A DNA stretch of 64,000 bases from Arthrobacter sp. CDRTa11 (GTDB lineage Bacteria; Actinomycetota; Actinomycetes; Actinomycetales; Micrococcaceae). Made by a program: the position numbers and the translations under genes. The notes under the pieces are model-generated. The model was not told where the DNA came from and did no database searches. It saw only the letters and a list, made by a program, of their open reading frames with translations. Positions 8,167 through 17,227 of this stretch are shown here, in pieces. The first letter of the stretch is position 1, and each line of letters starts with the position of its first letter. Location: assembly GCF_026427775.1 (NCBI RefSeq), contig NZ_CP044532.1, forward strand, positions 2,542,001 to 2,606,000, in the 5' to 3' direction.

Positions 8167-9941
8167 ACCATATTCAACCGGATGGCCATGTATTGCCTTG
8201 CGGGAAGCTCCACACGGAAAATGCCGCTCCGCTGCCCGTCCAGGCGCTCGATTGTCATGTTCCAGGTGTCGATGACGTCCACAGTGCACACCGTGTCCGG
8301 CGGCAGCATGATGGTCCGGTAGCTGGGGCGGTTAAATCCGAAGTAGATCAGTTCGAGGACGCCGGGCACGCCGCCGCGGGGAGCGTCCCAGTCACTGGGC
8401 AGAGGGTCCAGCACGCCGTCGGGAGCCTGGGCGAGAATCCCGGCCAGGAACGCGATCCGTGCCGGGCTGCTTCCCACCAGGTTTCCGCCCTTGGACCACC
8501 ACAATTCCTCGGTCTCATTCAGGTACGTCTCACCGTGCCCCACGTAGCCGCCGCGTACCGCCCCTTCCCAGAAGCGGCGCACCATCTCTTCGCCGGTGAT
8601 GTTTCCCCAGCCCTGGTCAATGTCGCCCTCGTAGGCGCATTCATCGATCACCACGGGTTTGCCCCAGGCTTCCCGCCACTGGTCAGTATTCTCGGCTGTG
8701 CGGTAGACATCAATCCGCTGCGTGCTCGCGTGGGTTATCCAAGGTTTGGTGTAGTCGTAAAAGCCGAAGCAGTTGTGGATGGACAGAAGGTGGCTGGCCG
8801 GGTCATTGGTAGTGATGACTTCCGCCATGCGCTCCCAGTCGTCCATGCTCTTGGTACGGAGGAGGTCGTATTCATTCGCGAGGGACCACCACACGTTGCC
8901 GAAGGCGGCCAGCCGCCGGACAACGTAGCTGACGAAGAGATCGTCCGCGGAGGCGCCCATGTCTGAAAAGCCCCATCGGTCATAGGCGTGGAACAGGATG
9001 AGGTCCGCTTCGATGCCCAGCCCGGCCAGCTGCTTGATCCGGCCTTCGAGGTGCCGGAAGAACGCAGGGTTGAACCGGGCGAAATCCCAGCCGTCGGCCG
9101 TGCGCTCGTAAGGAAACAGGTCCGGCTCATTGGTGTTGAACAGGTAGGACTTGGGGAACACGCACATTCTGATTTTGTTGAAAGGGGACCCGGCCAGTGT
9201 CTGGAGTGTGCGCTCCTGCACCTCTGCCGGCTGGTGCGTCCAGGCGTAGGCGGTGGTGCCGATCGGACGGTAGCGGCGGCCGTCAGCGTGTGCGAAATGG
9301 AATTGGTCAGCCACCCTGACCGGTCCATGGTTGCCGGGGTTGGGAGCGGAGCAGTGGAAGCGGCCTTCGAGCCCGTCCAGGGATCGGGCATTCGAGCTGG
9401 TCCGGAAGGTCCAGTCTCCGGCTTTGTCGGGCATGAACCGGACTTTGTAGAGCCCGTCGCCGTCATAGAAGCCACCGACCCGATGTGCAGCAACGTCCGT
9501 TGAGGAAGCGGCGCCGGTGGAATCCGTGTGGACAAAGGCTGCGGTCAGCTCCACCTCCGTGAAGGGGTTGCCGTGCTCCGGCCCATCAATGACCACTTCG
9601 AACATATCCCAGCAGGCGGCGCCCCCGGCATGGCGGAACGAAGCGGACCCGGGGGCCACGGACCCGGGTTCGTAATCTGCCCGGGGCTTTTCCCGGACGC
9701 TTGACGGGGACTGGCCCGTGGCCGCTTCCGGAACAGCGGCCAGCCGTTCCCACAGCTTGTCGAGCTCATCAGTCCGACTGCTGAGCTCGGCGTTCAGGCC
9801 GATGACCATGCCCACCGGCAGCCCCTTGAGCTGAGGCAGCATGGGGGAGTTGAGGATGCCGGGCAGGTAGTTCTGGATCATTGCCCGAGCGGCCCGGTTT
9901 GCAAGGACATCGCTGAGGGGACTCTCCGGAGTTAGCATCAT
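8163..9941 (-). CDS. DUF5060/DUF4038 (apiosidase-like) glycoside hydrolase
   Basis: Probable intracellular glycosidase, 592 aa. Start ATG 9941 has GAGGACC upstream. Order of parts: a short helical N-terminal module (about residues 5-50, SPLSDVLANRAARAMIQNYL), a DUF5060-type beta-sandwich (about 95-180, beginning CWDMFEVVIDGPEHGNPF), a DUF4038-type (beta/alpha)8 barrel (FRPIG-like YRPIGTTAYAWTHQ, LILFHAYDRWGFSD, NVWWSLANEYDLL with a likely acid/base Glu, VVIDECAYEGD with a likely nucleophile Glu), and a DUF5605-like C-terminal sandwich. DUF4038 includes the GH140 apiosidases. No signal peptide. As the last gene of the apionate operon it could release apiose from imported glycosides; this is inference. 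Confidence 0.75.
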   Translation of the reverse strand: MMLTPESPLSDVLANRAARAMIQNYLPGILNSPMLPQLKGLPVGMVIGLNAELSSRTDELDKLWERLAAVPEAATGQSPSSVREKPRADYEPGSVAPGSASFRHAGGAACWDMFEVVIDGPEHGNPFTEVELTAAFVHTDSTGAASSTDVAAHRVGGFYDGDGLYKVRFMPDKAGDWTFRTSSNARSLDGLEGRFHCSAPNPGNHGPVRVADQFHFAHADGRRYRPIGTTAYAWTHQPAEVQERTLQTLAGSPFNKIRMCVFPKSYLFNTNEPDLFPYERTADGWDFARFNPAFFRHLEGRIKQLAGLGIEADLILFHAYDRWGFSDMGASADDLFVSYVVRRLAAFGNVWWSLANEYDLLRTKSMDDWERMAEVITTNDPASHLLSIHNCFGFYDYTKPWITHASTQRIDVYRTAENTDQWREAWGKPVVIDECAYEGDIDQGWGNITGEEMVRRFWEGAVRGGYVGHGETYLNETEELWWSKGGNLVGSSPARIAFLAGILAQAPDGVLDPLPSDWDAPRGGVPGVLELIYFGFNRPSYRTIMLPPDTVCTVDVIDTWNMTIERLDGQRSGIFRVELPARQYMAIRLNMV

Positions 9942-9996
9942 GTGGTCCTCTAAGCGGGTTGGGGGCCGGGTTGGAAGCCAGACTACAAGCACGGAT

Positions 9997-10030
9997 AGCC
10001 CGGCGCACGGTCCAAGCCGCGCACCGGGCT
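9997..10030 (-). terminator. intercistronic hairpin between apnO-like and glycosidase genes
   Basis: AGCCCGGCGC at 9997-10006 pairs with GCACCGGGCT at 10021-10030 (9 Watson-Crick pairs and one wobble) around a 14-nt loop. No U-tract follows, so partial termination or processing is more likely than full termination. Confidence 0.4.
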
Positions 10031-10040
10031 TTCGCAGGGG

Positions 10041-10901
10041 TTAGCCTTTGACGGCGTCCAGCTTGAGCATCTTGGCGATAACGCTGTCCAGCTCGGAGTC
10101 GTCGAAGATCTTCTTCCAGTCGTCCTTAATGATGGTGTCCTTGCCGTACTGGATGGCGATTTCGCAGGCCTCCGAGAACGGGTTGGAGCCGCGCAGCGCG
10201 TTGGTGAGGGCGATCTGGACGTGGCCGAAAAGCATGGCCTTGGCCGCTTCCTCGGGGACGCCGGCGGTGTGCACGGTCTCGTGCAGCGCCTCGTTGAGGA
10301 GGGTGCCGATCATGCAGGCCACGGTTTCCACCAGGGTGGGCTCGAGGATGGCGAGCTGCTTCACGGTGACCCAGTGCACGTCGATGACGGGGGCGTAGAT
10401 GACGCGGATGGTGGCCTCGGCAGCTGCCTTGGTCGCCTCCGGGGCGTCTTCGTCGATGGCCGCAACCACGTTCTGCGGGGCACCTTCGCCGCCGAAGGTG
10501 TCGGCCCATTCTTCCTTGGTGGTGCGCTCCAGGAACACGGACGGGTGGCAGGGGTGCGCAACTGCCTGGACGACGTCGTCGCGCTTGGCCAGCAGGCCCG
10601 CGTAGGCGGCGGCGGGGTCCAGGGTGAGCAGGATTGCGCCGGCCTTCATCTGCGGAACAACACCTTCGGAGACGATGCCAAGGACGGTGTCCGGGACGGC
10701 GAGGATCACCACGTCGGCGCCCTTGACGGCCTCGTCGGTGGAGGTAATGGTTCGGCCTTCGGCCTGGATGCGTTCCTGGCCGGCGGGGGAGTTCTCGGAG
10801 TAGAAGACGGTGTGGGCGCTCTTCTGGAGGTTCCGGGAAACGCGCATTCCCATTTTGCCTCCGGCTCCGATGACGGCGACGGTCAATTTTTCTGCTGACA
10901 T
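10041..10901 (-). CDS. apnO: NAD-dependent D-apionate oxidoisomerase (ApnO-like)
   Basis: Rossmann-fold oxidoreductase of 286 aa. The dinucleotide site is VAVIGAGGKMGMRVSRNLQK at residues 8-27, and the C-terminal half is the all-helical 6-phosphogluconate-dehydrogenase-like domain. ApnO oxidises and isomerises D-apionate to 3-oxo-isoapionate in the apiose pathway. The assignment rests on this architecture plus its operon partners (OiaC-, LerK-, LerI-, DerI- and ApnL-like). It starts 1 bp after the OiaC-like gene, with AAGGAG inside that gene. Without context it would only be called a phosphogluconate dehydrogenase C-terminal domain protein. Confidence 0.72.
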   Translation of the reverse strand: MSAEKLTVAVIGAGGKMGMRVSRNLQKSAHTVFYSENSPAGQERIQAEGRTITSTDEAVKGADVVILAVPDTVLGIVSEGVVPQMKAGAILLTLDPAAAYAGLLAKRDDVVQAVAHPCHPSVFLERTTKEEWADTFGGEGAPQNVVAAIDEDAPEATKAAAEATIRVIYAPVIDVHWVTVKQLAILEPTLVETVACMIGTLLNEALHETVHTAGVPEEAAKAMLFGHVQIALTNALRGSNPFSEACEIAIQYGKDTIIKDDWKKIFDDSELDSVIAKMLKLDAVKG

Positions 10902-10902
10902 T

Positions 10903-11733
10903 TCACTTGCTCCTTAGGAATTCGATGCTGTGTTGGGTCCACTGGTTTTCGAGCCGGATGGTTTCCGCCTCGGAGTCCTGCCACGGCAGCCAGTGTTCGA
11001 CGATCTGGTTGATATTTCTTTGGTGGGGCTGGAACTTGCTGACCATGTAGTCGTAGTCGAGCAGGCCTTCGCCGAGCGGTGCGCCGGCATAGGTAAATCC
11101 GACCCACCCGTCCTTGCGGCTGAACGCGAAGTCCTTGATGTGCATGTTCAGGACGTAGGGGCCGACGGCGTCAATCACCTCGCGCGGCATTTCCAGCGAC
11201 GCGACCGTGTTGGCCGGGTCGCTGCAGATGCCCAGGTAGGGGCTGTCAACTGCGCGGATCACGTCCAGGATCCGGGAGGTGGGCACCTGCTCGTAGGTTT
11301 CCACCGCGATTTTCACGGCGGCGGCCTCGAAATCAGGCAGGACGTCTGTGAAGATCGCCACGGCTTCCTCCGCGGTGGGGGTGTGTCCGGGGACGTTGAA
11401 CATGGTCCGCAGCAGGGGCGAACCCAGGATGCGGGCGATGCGCAGGAAGTTCCGCAGGTGCTCCGGGCGGATGCCTTTGGTGCCGAGCTCCAATGAGACG
11501 CCCAGCCGGTCCGCGCTGGCCCGGATGGCTTCCAGTTCGGATTCCGTCATGGCCTCCAGCGGGGCGTAGTCGCAGACCTGGAAGAGGTCCACGCCCAGTT
11601 CCGCGGTCCGCTCGAGCGCCTGGTGGATGCTGAGCGGTTCGGAAACCTTGTCCGAGAGCTGCCAGAAGAACGCGTAGCTGCTCAAACCGATCCGTGAGCC
11701 CTGGCCCGTCCGGTTGGTGGTGGGGGAGCTCAT
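10903..11733 (-). CDS. oiaC: sugar phosphate isomerase/epimerase family, OiaC-like 3-oxo-isoapionate decarboxylase
   Basis: AP-endonuclease-2/xylose-isomerase-like TIM barrel of 276 aa. Family strands are visible: RIGLSSYAFFWQLSD, GVDLFQVCDYAPLEAMTE, GVSLELGTKGIR, KIAVETYEQVPTSR, YLGICSDPANTVAS, YVLNMHIKDFAF, with the metal-ligand pattern Glu (VETYEQ), Asp (CSDPAN), His (NMHIKD), Glu-rich C-terminus. OiaC converts 3-oxo-isoapionate to L-erythrulose and CO2, exactly the substrate needed by the kinase two genes upstream. Overlaps the preceding isomerase gene by 4 bp. Confidence 0.7.
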   Translation of the reverse strand: MSSPTTNRTGQGSRIGLSSYAFFWQLSDKVSEPLSIHQALERTAELGVDLFQVCDYAPLEAMTESELEAIRASADRLGVSLELGTKGIRPEHLRNFLRIARILGSPLLRTMFNVPGHTPTAEEAVAIFTDVLPDFEAAAVKIAVETYEQVPTSRILDVIRAVDSPYLGICSDPANTVASLEMPREVIDAVGPYVLNMHIKDFAFSRKDGWVGFTYAGAPLGEGLLDYDYMVSKFQPHQRNINQIVEHWLPWQDSEAETIRLENQWTQHSIEFLRSK

Positions 11734-12548
11734 ACCGTCACCTCCGTCGCGGCAAGCCGGGCAGCCGTTTCGTCCAGGATGGTCTTCAGCGCTTTCGGAT
11801 CATGCGCGAAGCGGCCCAGGAACAGACCGGCGACGGCGGAGTCCAGTTTGGTGATGAGGCCGGGGCCGGCGCTGCCGCCGTAAATGACGCGGCTGTCCGC
11901 CTGGCCGGGCAGGGCGCGCAGGTGCGCGTCCAGCCCGGTGATGACGGCGCTGATGTAATCCGGTGTTGCCGGTTCCGGTGCACCGATGGCCCACTGCGGC
12001 TCGTAGGCCACGATGGTCCGGCTGGCGGGTCCCAGCGACTGGGCGCGGTTGAGGGCGGCGTCGATTTCCGCGGAGCACCGGGTGACCGCCTCTTCCACGG
12101 ATCCCTGGTGCAGTTCCCCCACGCACAGGATGGGGGTGAGGCCGTTGCGGTAGGCAGCGGCCGTCTTGAGCCCGATGATCGTTTCGTCCTCGCCGAAGAT
12201 GCGGCGGCGTTCGGCGTGGCCCACTTCGGCGTAGCGTCCGCCGAGTTCAGCCACGGTCTTGCCGCCCACTTCACCGGTGAACGCGCCTTCGTCTTCCCAG
12301 AAGATGTCCTGGGCGCCGGCGGCTGCTCCCGCTGCATCCAGGACCCGGGTGGCCTGGGGCAAGGCGGGCAGGGTGGGCAGGACGAAGAGTTCTATGTCAC
12401 CGCTCTGGACCGCCGGGTGTGCGAAGGCGATGGCGGCAACGTCGCGGCAGTAGTCCACGGAGCGCTGGTAGCCGAAGTACATCTTCAGGCTGACGCCGAT
12501 GATGGCCTTCGGTTGTGCGGCGGGGTTAGCAGGAAGTGACACCTTCAT
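11730..12548 (-). CDS. lerI: triose-phosphate isomerase homologue, probable L-erythrulose-1-phosphate isomerase
   Basis: TIM-fold isomerase of 272 aa. The catalytic Lys is in [12 protein letters not shown], the His in [17 protein letters not shown], and the Glu in [15 protein letters not shown], followed by the phosphate-binding YGGSAGPG. The N-terminus departs from housekeeping TpiA (SLKMY instead of NWKMN). TIM homologues encoded next to a DhaK-type kinase and an RpiB homologue are LerI enzymes, interconverting L-erythrulose 1-phosphate and D-erythrulose 4-phosphate. It overlaps the rpiB-like gene by 23 bp. Confidence 0.8.
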   Translation of the reverse strand: MKVSLPANPAAQPKAIIGVSLKMYFGYQRSVDYCRDVAAIAFAHPAVQSGDIELFVLPTLPALPQATRVLDAAGAAAGAQDIFWEDEGAFTGEVGGKTVAELGGRYAEVGHAERRRIFGEDETIIGLKTAAAYRNGLTPILCVGELHQGSVEEAVTRCSAEIDAALNRAQSLGPASRTIVAYEPQWAIGAPEPATPDYISAVITGLDAHLRALPGQADSRVIYGGSAGPGLITKLDSAVAGLFLGRFAHDPKALKTILDETAARLAATEVTV

Positions 12549-12996
12549 AGTCCTTAATCAGGGTGACTTTCTGGGCCGATGCAGAGCTTTCGTCGAAGGT
12601 GTAGGTGAGCCATTCCTTGGCGAGCCGACGGGCCAGTTCGAGGCCAACGACGCGCTGTCCGAACGTGAGGACCTGGGCGTTGTTGCTCAGGACGGAGCGT
12701 TCCACCGAGAAGGAGTCGTGGGCGGTGACTGCGCGGACGCCTGGGACCTTGTTGGCTGCGATGGCCACGCCAAGGCCGGTACCGCAAACCAGCAGGGCGC
12801 GGTCGGCCTTGCCGGCGGCGATGAGTTCGGCGGCTGCGATGGCTACGGACGGGTAGGGGGTGTGGCTGGTGGCGTCCACCCCGACGTCGGTCACGGATTC
12901 GACCAGGTCGGAGGCTTCCAGGTCAGCCTTCAGGGCTTCCTTGTACTCGAAACCGGCGTCGTCGGCTCCAACGATCAGGCGCAGTTTGGCGCTCAT
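12526..12996 (-). CDS. derI: RpiB homologue, probable D-erythrulose-4-phosphate isomerase
   Basis: LacAB_rpiB family sugar-phosphate isomerase, 156 aa. The catalytic Cys lies in [20 protein letters not shown] and the second conserved block is [19 protein letters not shown]. The usual N-terminal Asp-His pair (GxDHAG) is Asp-Asp here ([11 protein letters not shown]), so a residue that binds substrate phosphate in ribose-5-phosphate isomerases is changed. This fits a tetrulose-phosphate isomerase (DerI/EryI) making D-erythrose 4-phosphate. Coupled to the kinase gene by a 4-bp overlap. Confidence 0.78.
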   Translation of the reverse strand: MSAKLRLIVGADDAGFEYKEALKADLEASDLVESVTDVGVDATSHTPYPSVAIAAAELIAAGKADRALLVCGTGLGVAIAANKVPGVRAVTAHDSFSVERSVLSNNAQVLTFGQRVVGLELARRLAKEWLTYTFDESSASAQKVTLIKDYEGVTSC

Positions 12997-14765
12997 GCTT
13001 TCTCCTTAATGGGGGTCCGCTCGGTGGCTTTCGAGTCCGTGAGCGTGTTGTGGATGGCTCGGATGATCAGGGCCATGGACACGGCGCCCGCGTCCGGGGT
13101 GCCCAGGCTCTTCTCGGCGTGCGGGCGGGCGCGGCCCATGAGGGGCAGCAGTTGGGCGGTGTCTTCGGCGGCCTGCTCGGCGGTGGCGGCGGCGGCGCCC
13201 CAGGCAGCGGTGAGGGGCATGCCGGCCCCGACGCCGGATGCCAGGGCATCGCGGAACGGGACCAGGACGTCCACCAGGGTTTTGTCACCGGGTTTGGCTT
13301 TGCCGAAGTCCATGATCGCTGCCGCTGCGCCGGCGACACCGGCGGCGACAGCACCGGCGTCGGGCGCTTGGCTGTCTCCTACCGCATCTCCGACAGCCCT
13401 CAGGGCCATGCCCCAGAGGGCGCCGGATGTGCCGCCGGCTTTGTCGGCCCAGGCGTCAGCCGCGAAGTGCAGGGTGGTGGCGGCACCGGCGCCGCGTGCG
13501 ACGGCGTCCGTAGCGGCTTCGACGGCGGCGCGGACGCCGCGTTCCATACCGATGCCGTGGTCACCGTCGCCGGCGATCGCATCGATCCGGCCCAGTTCGT
13601 CGGCGTTTGCGTCCACCACGGCTTTGGCGGCACCGAGGGCCGCGAGGACGCGGACGGCACTGGCGCGGGACTCGTCGGTGGCATCCGGGATGGAGACCTC
13701 GGCTTCGCTAAGGTCGGCAACACCTGCTTCCAGGGCTTCGGCACTAACGGCGCCGCGGCGGAACGCGGGCGCGTCGGCGGGCGCGTTCCAGAGGGTCTCG
13801 AGTTCGTCGTCGAGCCAGAAGAGCGTGAGGGAGGTGCCTGCCATGTCGAAGCTGGTGACAAGTTCGCCCACCTGCGGGTCCACGGCTTCCAGACCGGCTT
13901 CGGCCAGGAGCTGGGCGACGCGGCGGTAGACCACAAAGAGTTCCTCGTACTTGACGCTGCCGAGGCCGTTGAGGATGGGGACCACGCGGGCGCGTTTGTT
14001 GGTGTCGCGCGGGGACGCGACGCCCTCGGGGACTTCGGTGAGGAGCTTGGCGACCAGCAGTTCGGCGAGCTCATCCGCCGTCGGGATGTCTGCCTCACCG
14101 ATGCCGGGTTCGCCGTGGATGCCCATGCCCACTGCCATCCGCCCCTCCGGGACGGAGAAGAGCGGGTGGCCGGCGCCCGGCAGGGTGCAGCCGGTGAAGG
14201 CGACACCGAAGGAGCGGGTACGGTCGTTGGCGCGTTCGGCGATCTCCACCGTGGCGTCCAGCGAGTAGCCGGCTTCCGCGGCGGCAGCGGCCACCTTGAA
14301 GACGGTGAGGTCCCCGGCGATGCCCCGGCGTTTGGCGCGCTCGGCGAGCGGGGCGGAGGAGACGTCGTCGGTGACGGCGATGCTGTGGCAGTCGATGCCT
14401 TCCTTGCGGAGGCGGTCCTGGGCCTGGGTGAAATGCAGGACGTCGCCGGCGTAGTTGCCATAACCCAGGAGTACGCCGCCGCCGTTGTTGGCCGCCTTGG
14501 CCACGTTGTAAACCTGCTGCGCGGACGGGGAGGCGAAGAGGTTTCCCATGGCGGCGCCATGCGCCAGGCCCTGGCCTACCAGCCCGGCGAAGGCCGGGTA
14601 GTGGCCGGAGCCGCCGCCGATCACCAGTGCCACCGTGTCCGGCGTGCTCCTGGTGTTGCGGACCACGCCGCCGGAAACGCGCTTGACCCAGCGGCCATGG
14701 GAGGCGACAAAGCCCTCGATCATCTCGTCAGCAAAGGCTGCGGGTTCGTTGAACAGGCGGGTCAT
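12993..14765 (-). CDS. lerK: DhaK-DhaL fusion kinase, probable L-erythrulose 1-kinase
   Basis: ATP-dependent dihydroxyacetone-kinase family enzyme of 590 aa. The DhaK domain (about residues 1-330) has [18 protein letters not shown] and the substrate-binding His in [10 protein letters not shown]. The DhaL ATP-binding domain (about 365-575) has [18 protein letters not shown] and [17 protein letters not shown]. The fused arrangement and the LerI and DerI neighbours match actinobacterial L-erythrulose kinases (LerK). It would phosphorylate the L-erythrulose released by the OiaC-like enzyme. ATG 14765 is preceded by AGGAG. An erythritol pathway uses the same trio, but no erythritol dehydrogenase is present here. 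Confidence 0.82.
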   Translation of the reverse strand: MTRLFNEPAAFADEMIEGFVASHGRWVKRVSGGVVRNTRSTPDTVALVIGGGSGHYPAFAGLVGQGLAHGAAMGNLFASPSAQQVYNVAKAANNGGGVLLGYGNYAGDVLHFTQAQDRLRKEGIDCHSIAVTDDVSSAPLAERAKRRGIAGDLTVFKVAAAAAEAGYSLDATVEIAERANDRTRSFGVAFTGCTLPGAGHPLFSVPEGRMAVGMGIHGEPGIGEADIPTADELAELLVAKLLTEVPEGVASPRDTNKRARVVPILNGLGSVKYEELFVVYRRVAQLLAEAGLEAVDPQVGELVTSFDMAGTSLTLFWLDDELETLWNAPADAPAFRRGAVSAEALEAGVADLSEAEVSIPDATDESRASAVRVLAALGAAKAVVDANADELGRIDAIAGDGDHGIGMERGVRAAVEAATDAVARGAGAATTLHFAADAWADKAGGTSGALWGMALRAVGDAVGDSQAPDAGAVAAGVAGAAAAIMDFGKAKPGDKTLVDVLVPFRDALASGVGAGMPLTAAWGAAAATAEQAAEDTAQLLPLMGRARPHAEKSLGTPDAGAVSMALIIRAIHNTLTDSKATERTPIKEKA

Positions 14766-14793
14766 GGGAAAGCTCCTGGAGTTATTGCTCGCT

Positions 14794-14857
14794 CCGGTGG
14801 CTCGGCCACCGGGTGGTTTGGATTGGTGGGGGCGTCCGCGGGTAAGGCGGACGCCCC
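14794..14857 (-). terminator. two intercistronic hairpins between MFS and kinase genes
   Basis: The 101-bp gap contains CCGGTGGC-tcg-GCCACCGG at 14794-14812 and an 11-bp perfect stem, GGGGCGTCCGC (14829-14839) with GCGGACGCCCC (14847-14857). Neither has a U-tract. They may attenuate transcription into the kinase-isomerase genes or protect the transporter mRNA. Confidence 0.45.
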
Positions 14858-14866
14858 GGGTCTGGG

Positions 14867-16231
14867 TTACGGTTCGGAGTGCAGTCCTGCGCCGGCGGGG
14901 TCCAGCGCTTCAGCGGGTACACCCTCGCTGACCTTGCCGGCCCGGCTCAGCGTGACCATGAGGATGCAGGACAGGAGCATGAAGCCGCCGACGACGAACA
15001 TCGGCACCGTGTAACTGCCGGTGAGGTCCTTGAGCCAGCCCGTGATGTAGCCTGCGCTGAAGCCTGCGAGGTTGCCGATCGTGTTGATCAGGGCGATACC
15101 TGCGGCGGCTGCAGCGCCTGTGAGGAACTGCGTGGGTACGGTCCAGAAGTTGGGAAGGGCTGCGAAGATGGACATGGCCGTGATGGTGATGACGGCGATG
15201 GTGGCCGCCGGGGAGCCTGCGAACAGTGCCAACGGGATGCTTAGGCCGCCGATGAGGGCGGGGAGGGCGATGTGCCAGGTCTTGACGCCTCGCTTGGTGG
15301 CGTCCTTGGACCAGAAGTACAGCGCGAACGCTGCCGGCAGGTACGGGATCGCGGTGATCAGGCCCTTCTGGAACACATCGAACTTGGTGCCGTAGATGCC
15401 TTCGAAGCCCGCGATGATTGTGGGCAGGAAGAACCCGAGTGCGTAGAGGCCGTAGATGAAGCCGAAGTAGATGGCGGAGAGCATCCAGACCCGGCCGTTG
15501 CCGAACACGGTCCGGACGCTGACGTGCTTGTTGCTGGAAACGGTTTCGTTCTTTTCCTTCTCCAGGGCGCCTGTCAGCCAGGTCTTTTCTTCCTGGGTCA
15601 GCCACTTGGCCTTTGCGGGGGAGTCGGCCAGGTAGAACCATGCAACAATGCCGACGATGATGGCGGGAACTGCAACACCGAAGAACATGACACGCCAGCC
15701 CTCAAGGCCGAAGAGGCCGTCCTGCTGGATGAGGAGGCCCGCAAACGGGGCGCCGATCACAGTGGTCAGCGGCTGTGCCAAGTAGAAGAGGGCAAGAATC
15801 TTGCTGCGGTGCCGTGATGGGACCCAGAGGCTCAGGAAGAGGATGGCGCCAGGGAAGAAGCCGGCCTCAGCCACACCGAGGATGAAACGCAGGATGTAGA
15901 GCTGCTCCACGTTCCCCACCCAGGTGAAGAGCAGGGACACGATGCCCCAGCTGACCATGATGCGGGCGAGCCAGCGGCGGGCGCCGAACTTGTGCAGGGC
16001 CAGGTTGCTGGGGACCTCCAGCAGGATGTAGCCGATGAAGAAGACGCCCGAGGCGAAGCCGAACTGCGCCGCCGAGAGGGCGAGGTCGGCGTTCATGCCG
16101 TTGGGGCCGGCGAAGGAGATCGCCGTACGGTCCAGGTAGTTGATGAAGAACATCAGGGCCACGAAAGGGACAAGCCTGATCGCCACTTTCCTGATTGCAG
16201 ATTTTTCGACCACCGATTGTGTGGTGTCCAC
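14867..16231 (-). CDS. MFS transporter, anion:cation symporter type (probable D-apionate importer)
   Basis: Major facilitator of 454 aa with about 12 hydrophobic segments. The acid-sugar/aromatic-acid symporter subfamily is suggested by VALMFFINYLDRTAISFAGP at the N-terminus and RFILGVAEAGFFPGAI. I choose GTG 16231 (MDTTQSVVEKSAIRK) because GGAG lies 6 bp upstream; the in-frame TTG at 16270 has no RBS. It is the first gene of the apionate operon, just downstream of an operator-controlled promoter. Substrate is inferred from context. Confidence 0.82.
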   Translation of the reverse strand: MDTTQSVVEKSAIRKVAIRLVPFVALMFFINYLDRTAISFAGPNGMNADLALSAAQFGFASGVFFIGYILLEVPSNLALHKFGARRWLARIMVSWGIVSLLFTWVGNVEQLYILRFILGVAEAGFFPGAILFLSLWVPSRHRSKILALFYLAQPLTTVIGAPFAGLLIQQDGLFGLEGWRVMFFGVAVPAIIVGIVAWFYLADSPAKAKWLTQEEKTWLTGALEKEKNETVSSNKHVSVRTVFGNGRVWMLSAIYFGFIYGLYALGFFLPTIIAGFEGIYGTKFDVFQKGLITAIPYLPAAFALYFWSKDATKRGVKTWHIALPALIGGLSIPLALFAGSPAATIAVITITAMSIFAALPNFWTVPTQFLTGAAAAAGIALINTIGNLAGFSAGYITGWLKDLTGSYTVPMFVVGGFMLLSCILMVTLSRAGKVSEGVPAEALDPAGAGLHSEP

Positions 16232-16342
16232 GTTGACTCCTAGTTGTTGGTGTCCCGGCCGCTTCGTCAATGGAAGTTGGGGATCTGTCTCAAGGCCGCG
16301 AAGGGTCGGCGGACCAATCGGCAGCTAAAGCGTGTGAGTTCA

Positions 16343-16385
16343 ACCATAAGATCGAAATCCAAATTGGTCAACCGGTTGACGTGTG
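16343..16385 (-). promoter_or_regulatory. promoter and operator O1 of the apionate operon
   Basis: A perfect 14-bp palindrome GTCAACCGGTTGAC spans 16367-16380. On the minus strand its right half supplies the -35 box TTGACC (16371-16366), followed by a 17-bp spacer and -10 TATGGT (16348-16343), upstream of the MFS gene. A 23-bp block around it (16363-16385) matches the O2 block at 17228-17250 at 22 positions. Regulator binding here would block RNA polymerase. Confidence 0.75.
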
Positions 16386-16451
16386 AAATTCTTTTCGGGT
16401 GTCCCGTCTTCGAGGCGGGCTGGCGTCGCGGCGCGTTGTTAGGCTTGGGAT

Positions 16452-17195
16452 GTGTCCATAAACTCAGCCGCGTCGTCGGCCAAGATCAGCGAGGCCCTAG
16501 GTTCAGTGGGTCAGGGGTCCGTTGTCTCCGAAGTGGCAGAGCGCCTGCTGGCCTACTTCACCAGTGGCGATATCGCCGTCGGGACCAGGCTTCCGGCGGA
16601 ACGCCAGCTTGCTGCGTCCCTGGGAGTGGGCCGGTCCGCCGTTCGAGAGGCACTTGCCGCCTTGGAGATCCTGGGCATCGTAGTGGTCCGCCCCGGCTCC
16701 GGAACCTATCTGCGGGACGGTATATCCGAGCTTCTGCCCCGAACCCTGAGCTGGGGGATGATGCTGGGCGCGCCCCGCACCCGGGAGCTCGTGGAATTGC
16801 GGAGCGGGCTGGAGGTCCAGGCCGCCCAGCTCGCCGCCGTCCGCATCACCGACGAATCGCTGGAGCGCATGCGTGGGAACCTCGCCACCATGGCCGAGAC
16901 ACTGGATGATCTGGCAGCGTTCGTCGAAGCGGACGCATTGTTCCACCGTGAAATTGCCGAAAGCTCGGGAAACCAGGTCCTGCAGGAACTGCTGCAGAGC
17001 ATCCGGTCCCTGCTTCGGATCTGGGTGGACCGCGCCTTGACGGACGAGGGCCACGCCGCCGCCGCGCTCAAGGAGCACTCGGAAATTTTTGCAGCGTTGG
17101 AGGCGCGTGACCCGGAGGCGGTCACCAGGACCATGCGTTCGCATATGGAAACTGCGTCCCGTCGCCTTCTTGCCGGCTTCGACGCTTCGCAATAG
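16452..17195 (+). CDS. GntR family regulator, FadR/FCD subfamily
   Basis: Regulator of 247 aa starting at GTG 16452. The N-terminal winged HTH (about residues 20-90) has GTRLPAERQLAASLGVGRSA and a VREALAALEILGIV recognition helix. The C-terminal FCD ligand domain (about 110-240) keeps the metal-binding Asp/His pattern (EADALFHREIAESSGN, KEHSEIFAALEARD, MRSHM). It lies between the two operator copies and between the divergent apionate operons, so it is the obvious repressor, relieved by apionate or an intermediate. Confidence 0.87.
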   Translation: MSINSAASSAKISEALGSVGQGSVVSEVAERLLAYFTSGDIAVGTRLPAERQLAASLGVGRSAVREALAALEILGIVVVRPGSGTYLRDGISELLPRTLSWGMMLGAPRTRELVELRSGLEVQAAQLAAVRITDESLERMRGNLATMAETLDDLAAFVEADALFHREIAESSGNQVLQELLQSIRSLLRIWVDRALTDEGHAAAALKEHSEIFAALEARDPEAVTRTMRSHMETASRRLLAGFDASQ

Positions 17196-17227
17196 CTTTC
17201 CGCTTTCCTCCGCTTCCGAGTCCTTTC

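Noticed and set aside
12526..14765. Erythritol catabolism locus
   Set aside because: LerK, LerI and DerI homologues also serve erythritol use, but no erythritol/threitol dehydrogenase is here, while ApnO-, OiaC- and ApnL-like genes share the operons. L-erythrulose more likely comes from apionate.
13050..15014. 654-codon open frame on the plus strand opposite the kinase gene
   Set aside because: It is the antisense shadow of the DhaK-DhaL gene. Its composition is Gly/Val/Arg/His-rich without any domain, whereas the minus strand encodes a clear kinase. The same holds for long opposite-strand frames at 1529-2659, 17391-18539 and 35163-36074.
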